This document shows positions 5,891-7,859 of a stretch of 7,859 nucleotides of DNA, in pieces; the first letter of the stretch is position 1, and every line of letters starts with the position of its first letter. The DNA comes from Thermoplasmatota archaeon. GTDB taxonomy: Archaea; Thermoplasmatota; E2; DHVEG-1. The stretch spans positions 1 through 7,859 of the forward strand of contig JAHJFH010000118.1 of the NCBI GenBank assembly GCA_018824925.1. The letters are read 5' to 3'. The position numbers and the translations under genes are program-made. A model generated the notes under the pieces. The model ran no database searches and was not told the DNA's origin. It saw nothing but the letters and a program-made list of their open reading frames with translations.

Positions 5891-6987
5891 GTTGCATTTT
5901 TCGCAAGGTAGACAGTTTGGGTGGGAAATGCCATTTGAATTCCTTCTTTTTCAAATTCTTCGCGAATCGCGAAATTAATGAGTTGCTGGGTGTCTTTGTA
6001 TCGCGTGTAATCTTGGACACGCATGTAATACACGATATCAAATTTGAGGCTGAAGTCGCCAAATTCGCTGAAATGAACACGATCTAGGCTGTCGATGTCT
6101 TTAAGTTTTTTTGGATCAATAATTTTTTTGATGATTTCCGGAATTTTCTTAAGTTTCTCAGTATCTGTATCATAGGTAACTCCAAAAGAGAATGAGATAC
6201 GACGTCGACGCATTTTCTTAAAATTTCTGACACTACTAGAGGTGAGATCTTTATTGGAAATCACTAGTTCTTCACCCTGGAGCAGCTTAATACGTGTCGA
6301 TTTCATAGTAATTTTTGTAACTGTTCCAGAATAATCTCCTATCACGATAAAATCACCGATTTCGAAGGGTCGGTCGAAATAGATGGAAAATGCGCTGAAG
6401 AAATCGATTAATACACTTTGTAAGGCAAACCCGATAATAATACCACCGACTCCTAGACCAACAACGGCGCCTGAAAGATCGATGTTAAAGATCCAAAGAA
6501 TAAAGAGAAAGGAGAAAAGAACAACAAGTCCGTTGATGATTTTTCTGAGAACATAGATGAAATGTTCACTCATTTGTTCGGTTTTGCGTTTTTCTGCATA
6601 CCATGCCAGAAGAACGTTGATGACTCGGGTTATAATGAATGTTACGAGAAATACTTCGGCGAAATAAAACATGATGTTAATCATGTCGGTATTTTCTTGT
6701 AGAAATGAGAGAAACTCAACTGCATATCGAGCGCCAAAAATAAACACGAAGGCGTAAATGGGTTTTTTGATGTTTTTTAGTATTTCATCATCAAGTTTTG
6801 TTTTTGTTTTATGGGCAAAGCCAACGAGATACTGTTCAAATACGGTATAAACAATCCAGCCGATGAATATGAAAAATATGAAAATCAGAATTGAGACTAG
6901 TAATTCACTGAATAAATAATCGATATTTATTCCGATATTTCTCAGTTGTTGGTGAATAAAATGGGCAATATCTGCTCCAAGTGTCAT
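5887..6987 (-). CDS. mscS: Small-conductance mechanosensitive channel (MscS family)
   Basis: This membrane channel opens under membrane tension to release solutes during osmotic downshift. The 366-residue product (from ATG 6987) has an N-terminal extra membrane segment set: helices at about 29-52, 76-95 and 104-130, then 152-169, and the glycine/alanine-rich pore helix at about 173-193 (VVGLGVGGIIIGFALQS). The MscS beta domain follows, with RPFEIGDFIVIGDYSGTV (about 206-223), the linker ISNKDLTSSSVRNF, and a C-terminal alpha/beta domain ending in IQMAFPTQTVYL, a family hallmark. A TTG at 6996 is in frame, but ATG 6987 is the better start. It lies tail-to-tail with the reductase gene. The additional helices make it longer than E. 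coli MscS (286 residues), as is common in archaeal homologues. Confidence 0.93.
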   Translation of the reverse strand: MTLGADIAHFIHQQLRNIGINIDYLFSELLVSILIFIFFIFIGWIVYTVFEQYLVGFAHKTKTKLDDEILKNIKKPIYAFVFIFGARYAVEFLSFLQENTDMINIMFYFAEVFLVTFIITRVINVLLAWYAEKRKTEQMSEHFIYVLRKIINGLVVLFSFLFILWIFNIDLSGAVVGLGVGGIIIGFALQSVLIDFFSAFSIYFDRPFEIGDFIVIGDYSGTVTKITMKSTRIKLLQGEELVISNKDLTSSSVRNFKKMRRRRISFSFGVTYDTDTEKLKKIPEIIKKIIDPKKLKDIDSLDRVHFSEFGDFSLKFDIVYYMRVQDYTRYKDTQQLINFAIREEFEKEGIQMAFPTQTVYLAKNAT

Positions 6988-7026
6988 AATTATCAACTCT
7001 TCAAATCTTGGAAAGGATAGGGCATA

Positions 7027-7039
7027 CTTTAATTTTATT
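7027..7039 (-). promoter_or_regulatory. Probable TATA region for mscS
   Basis: On the minus strand this reads AATAAAATTAAAG. A start about 25 bases downstream would fall near 7007, leaving a leader of about 20 bases before the ATG at 6987. No strong ribosome binding site is seen in that leader. Confidence 0.4.
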
Positions 7040-7081
7040 GGGGTGTCAAGTATCTCGGTTTTATATGGGTTTCATACGAAA

Positions 7082-7090
7082 TTTATATTT
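7082..7090 (+). promoter_or_regulatory. TATA box for the 93-residue orphan gene
   Basis: TTTATATTT is a good archaeal TATA match. Transcription would start near 7112, leaving about 12 bases before the ATG at 7124, so the mRNA would be leaderless or have a very short leader. Confidence 0.55.
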
Positions 7091-7123
7091 ATGAGGTATG
7101 ATTATAGTAATTAGTTGATTGGT

Positions 7124-7405
7124 ATGAATACACCGCATTTAGAACAACATTCCTGGTTGGATGAGGCAAAACGCTTTATCGAGTATTGGGAACAGGCTAC
7201 AGAGGAGATTCGGAGTAGAGCCTTAAATCCAAAGGAATGTAGTGTTATTTCTGAGTTGTTTCATCAGGATTCCGATGGATTATTACTTCGACGTCCGGTG
7301 GAAATTTCTGATGAACAGATTGTTACCCGTTTAGATCAACTTGATAATAAACTAAATACTTCATTAGCCATGGTCTGTAGTGTTCATCAGAAAATCGATG
7401 AGTAA
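7124..7405 (+). CDS. Small hypothetical protein, helical, acidic N-terminal half
   Basis: The 93-residue product has no signal peptide, membrane helix, zinc ligands or motif that I recognise. Residues 10-33 form a likely amphipathic helix (SWLDEAKRFIEYWEQATEEI), residues 35-55 a less regular stretch with DSDGLLLRR, and residues 62-92 a second helix (EQIVTRLDQLDNKLNTSLAM) that could form a coiled coil. An in-frame TTG at 7115 would add three residues, but ATG 7124 fits the TATA-box spacing better. It stands alone, divergent from mscS, followed by a T-run. The reading frame, its TATA box and the terminator together make it a believable gene; the function is unknown. Confidence 0.7.
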   Translation: MNTPHLEQHSWLDEAKRFIEYWEQATEEIRSRALNPKECSVISELFHQDSDGLLLRRPVEISDEQIVTRLDQLDNKLNTSLAMVCSVHQKIDE

Positions 7406-7429
7406 TAACAGTAAAGTGGATATCTCGAA

Positions 7430-7435
7430 TTTTTT
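7430..7435 (+). terminator. Oligo-T terminator after the orphan gene
   Basis: A six-T run lies about 25 bases after the stop codon at 7403-7405, with a second run of five T at 7445-7449. Together they fit a hairpin-independent archaeal terminator. Confidence 0.5.
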
Positions 7436-7452
7436 ATATGTGTGTTTTTAGA

Positions 7453-7492
7453 TCTGGTTTGTTTTACAATACTTTCCACATATCAAACCAGA
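7453..7492. repeat. 9-bp inverted repeat overlapping a second one
   Basis: TCTGGTTTG (7453-7461) and CAAACCAGA (7484-7492) are perfect complements with a 22-base loop. A separate 7-bp pair, ATATGTG (7436-7442) and CACATAT (7477-7483), interleaves with it, and its right arm directly adjoins the right arm of the first. In RNA the two stems would be alternatives, or would form a knot. On the minus strand the repeat spans the end of the 27-codon ORF, so it may be a 3' end hairpin. Confidence 0.5.
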
Positions 7493-7547
7493 GTTGGGAG
7501 AAAAATTCCTCGATCTCCCCACTTTTCTCAATCTCTCTTACGGCCAT
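7464..7547 (-). CDS. Possible 27-residue microprotein
   Basis: The frame encodes MAVREIEKSGEIEEFFSQLW followed by FDMWKVL and a TAA. It has a full set of expression signals on the minus strand: a TATA box (7580-7587), GGAAGG (7553-7558) 5 bases before the ATG, and natural codon use. The peptide would be an acidic helix with an aromatic C-terminal face. The same frame stays open 18 codons further upstream without a start, so it could also be the tail of a decayed gene. A hairpin at 7492-7523 and the repeat at 7453-7492 lie within or across it. I do not recognise a family. It is downstream of tRNA-Val but separated by the tRNA terminator. Confidence 0.4.
   Translation of the reverse strand: MAVREIEKSGEIEEFFSQLWFDMWKVL
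7492..7523. other. Hairpin-forming inverted repeat
   Basis: AGT-T-GGGAGA (7492-7501) pairs with TCTCCC-C-ACT (7514-7523): nine pairs with one T/C mismatch and a 12-base loop. It adjoins the repeat at 7453-7492, so about 90 bases hold three possible stems. It lies within the 27-codon minus-strand ORF, where the pairing may simply follow from GGGGAGATC and TTCTCCCAA codons. Confidence 0.35.
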
Positions 7548-7579
7548 CTCAACCTTCCCAATGTTGAATAGTATTTTAG

Positions 7580-7587
7580 ATTTATAA
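7580..7587 (-). promoter_or_regulatory. TATA box upstream of the 27-codon ORF
   Basis: On the minus strand this reads TTATAAAT, among the best TATA matches in the window. A transcription start about 26 bases on would fall near 7557, about 10 bases before the ATG at 7547. Its presence between the tRNA and the small ORF suggests a separate transcript there, whether coding or not. Confidence 0.5.
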
Positions 7588-7633
7588 GTGCAACGATTTA
7601 ACTAAAGACTTGACAGAAACATGCTATGCTATC

Positions 7634-7639
7634 AAAAAA
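7634..7639 (-). terminator. Oligo-T terminator of the tRNA-Val gene
   Basis: On the minus strand a run of six T follows the tRNA 3' end by about 15 bases, as expected for a singly transcribed archaeal tRNA gene. Confidence 0.5.
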
Positions 7640-7654
7640 TGGGGTAGTAGATAA

Positions 7655-7727
7655 TGGGCTAGGCCGGAATTGAACAGGCGATCTCCGCGTTGTAAGCGCG
7701 ACGTCATAACCACTAGACCACTGGCCC
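7655..7727 (-). tRNA. tRNA-Val (anticodon UAC), intron-less, no encoded CCA
   Basis: The 73-base gene folds as a cloverleaf: acceptor GGGCCAG/CTAGCCC, D arm GTCT-AGTGGTTA-TGAC, anticodon arm TCGCG-CTTACAA-CGCGG with U33 and anticodon TAC at 34-36, variable AGATC, T arm GCCTG-TTCAATT-CCGGC and discriminator A73. The A box TGGTCTAGTGG is canonical. Two stem positions do not pair: C5/A68 in the acceptor and T52/C62 in the T arm (T13/T22 in the D stem is common). CCA is absent and would be added by the CCA-adding enzyme. Two mismatches are unusual for an archaeal tRNA and leave open mild decay, base modification or sequencing error. Confidence 0.9.
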
Positions 7728-7755
7728 AATATTATGAGTAGGACATCTGTTCCTG

Positions 7756-7763
7756 TTTTAAAA
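7756..7763 (-). promoter_or_regulatory. Probable TATA box for tRNA-Val
   Basis: The palindrome TTTTAAAA is centred about 32 bases before tRNA position 1. That would start transcription near 7734, with a short 5' leader for RNase P to remove. Confidence 0.45.
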
Positions 7764-7859
7764 GTTTTCAGGTTCAAGTTTGTAGATAATTATTTTTTCT
7801 GCCTTTTTATGGAACTTGTCAAGTATCATTGATATTTTGAAAAATGGGTGGATAATTCG
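7758..7859 (-). CDS. Possible C-terminal end of a gene running off the window
   Basis: A minus-strand frame is open from the window edge to the TAA at 7758-7760 and gives RIIHPFFKISMILDKFHKKA followed by EKIIIYKLEPENF. The residue mix looks protein-like, but 33 codons is too short to identify, and chance openness in AT-rich DNA is quite possible. If real, the tRNA follows its stop by 30 bases and the tRNA TATA box overlaps the stop codon. Confidence 0.3.
   Translation of the reverse strand, partial: RIIHPFFKISMILDKFHKKAEKIIIYKLEPENF

Noticed and set aside
7436..7523. CRISPR-like or mobile-element end repeats
   Set aside because: The repeats are inverted single pairs, not a periodic direct array, and no transposase or target duplication is visible.
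7817..7827. TGTCAAGTATC occurs here and at 7044-7054, both 5-6 bases from TTTTAT, and reads TTGACA (a bacterial -35 box) on the minus strand
   Set aside because: A few shared 11-mers are expected by chance in a window of this size, the second copy may be coding, and bacterial promoters are not expected in an archaeon.
7734..7832. Plus-strand 32-codon frame MSRTSVPVLK onward
   Set aside because: No ribosome binding site or TATA box, Phe-rich random-looking sequence, and it overlaps a more protein-like minus-strand frame.

Overview
This window is archaeal chromosomal DNA, AT-rich, probably euryarchaeal in the broad sense. The evidence is the gene set: an archaeal-type UMP kinase, prefoldin alpha next to the SRP receptor FtsY, a short archaeal geranylgeranyl-reductase-like flavoprotein, a tRNA gene with no encoded CCA, TATA-box-like promoters about 25 bases before starts, oligo-T stops, and GGTGA-type ribosome binding sites. 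I cannot assign a lineage. It looks mostly like housekeeping DNA; I see no insertion sequence, phage gene, CRISPR array or defence cassette.

Left part (1-2101): a secreted, membrane-anchored protein of unknown role on the minus strand is divergent from a small soluble protein of unknown function and the UMP kinase gene pyrH on the plus strand. The divergent spacer carries a perfect 9-bp inverted repeat that touches the start codon of the unknown gene. pyrH and ftsY converge with only 5 bases between them.

Middle (2102-4139): a minus-strand pfdA-ftsY unit links a cotranslational chaperone with the docking receptor for the signal recognition particle. Upstream of it lies about 390 bases with no convincing gene.

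Right-middle (4140-6987): a plus-strand calcineurin-like phosphoesterase is followed, under its own promoter, by an FAD-dependent reductase. Its dinucleotide-binding motif is encoded upstream of every possible ATG, GTG or TTG start, so it apparently begins at ATT or ATC. It ends tail-to-tail, overlapping by 4 bases, with a minus-strand MscS-type channel.

Right end (6988-7859): a 93-residue orphan protein on the plus strand, a stretch with overlapping inverted repeats that also holds a well-formed 27-codon minus-strand ORF with its own TATA box, a tRNA-Val(UAC) gene on the minus strand with two stem mismatches, and possibly the tail of another minus-strand gene running off the edge.

The functional thread is modest: protein targeting and folding (ftsY, pfdA), pyrimidine nucleotide synthesis (pyrH), isoprenoid lipid or quinone saturation (reductase), and osmotic protection (mscS). 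The parts most worth a second look are the non-AUG start, the start-codon palindrome, the microprotein/hairpin region and the imperfect tRNA.
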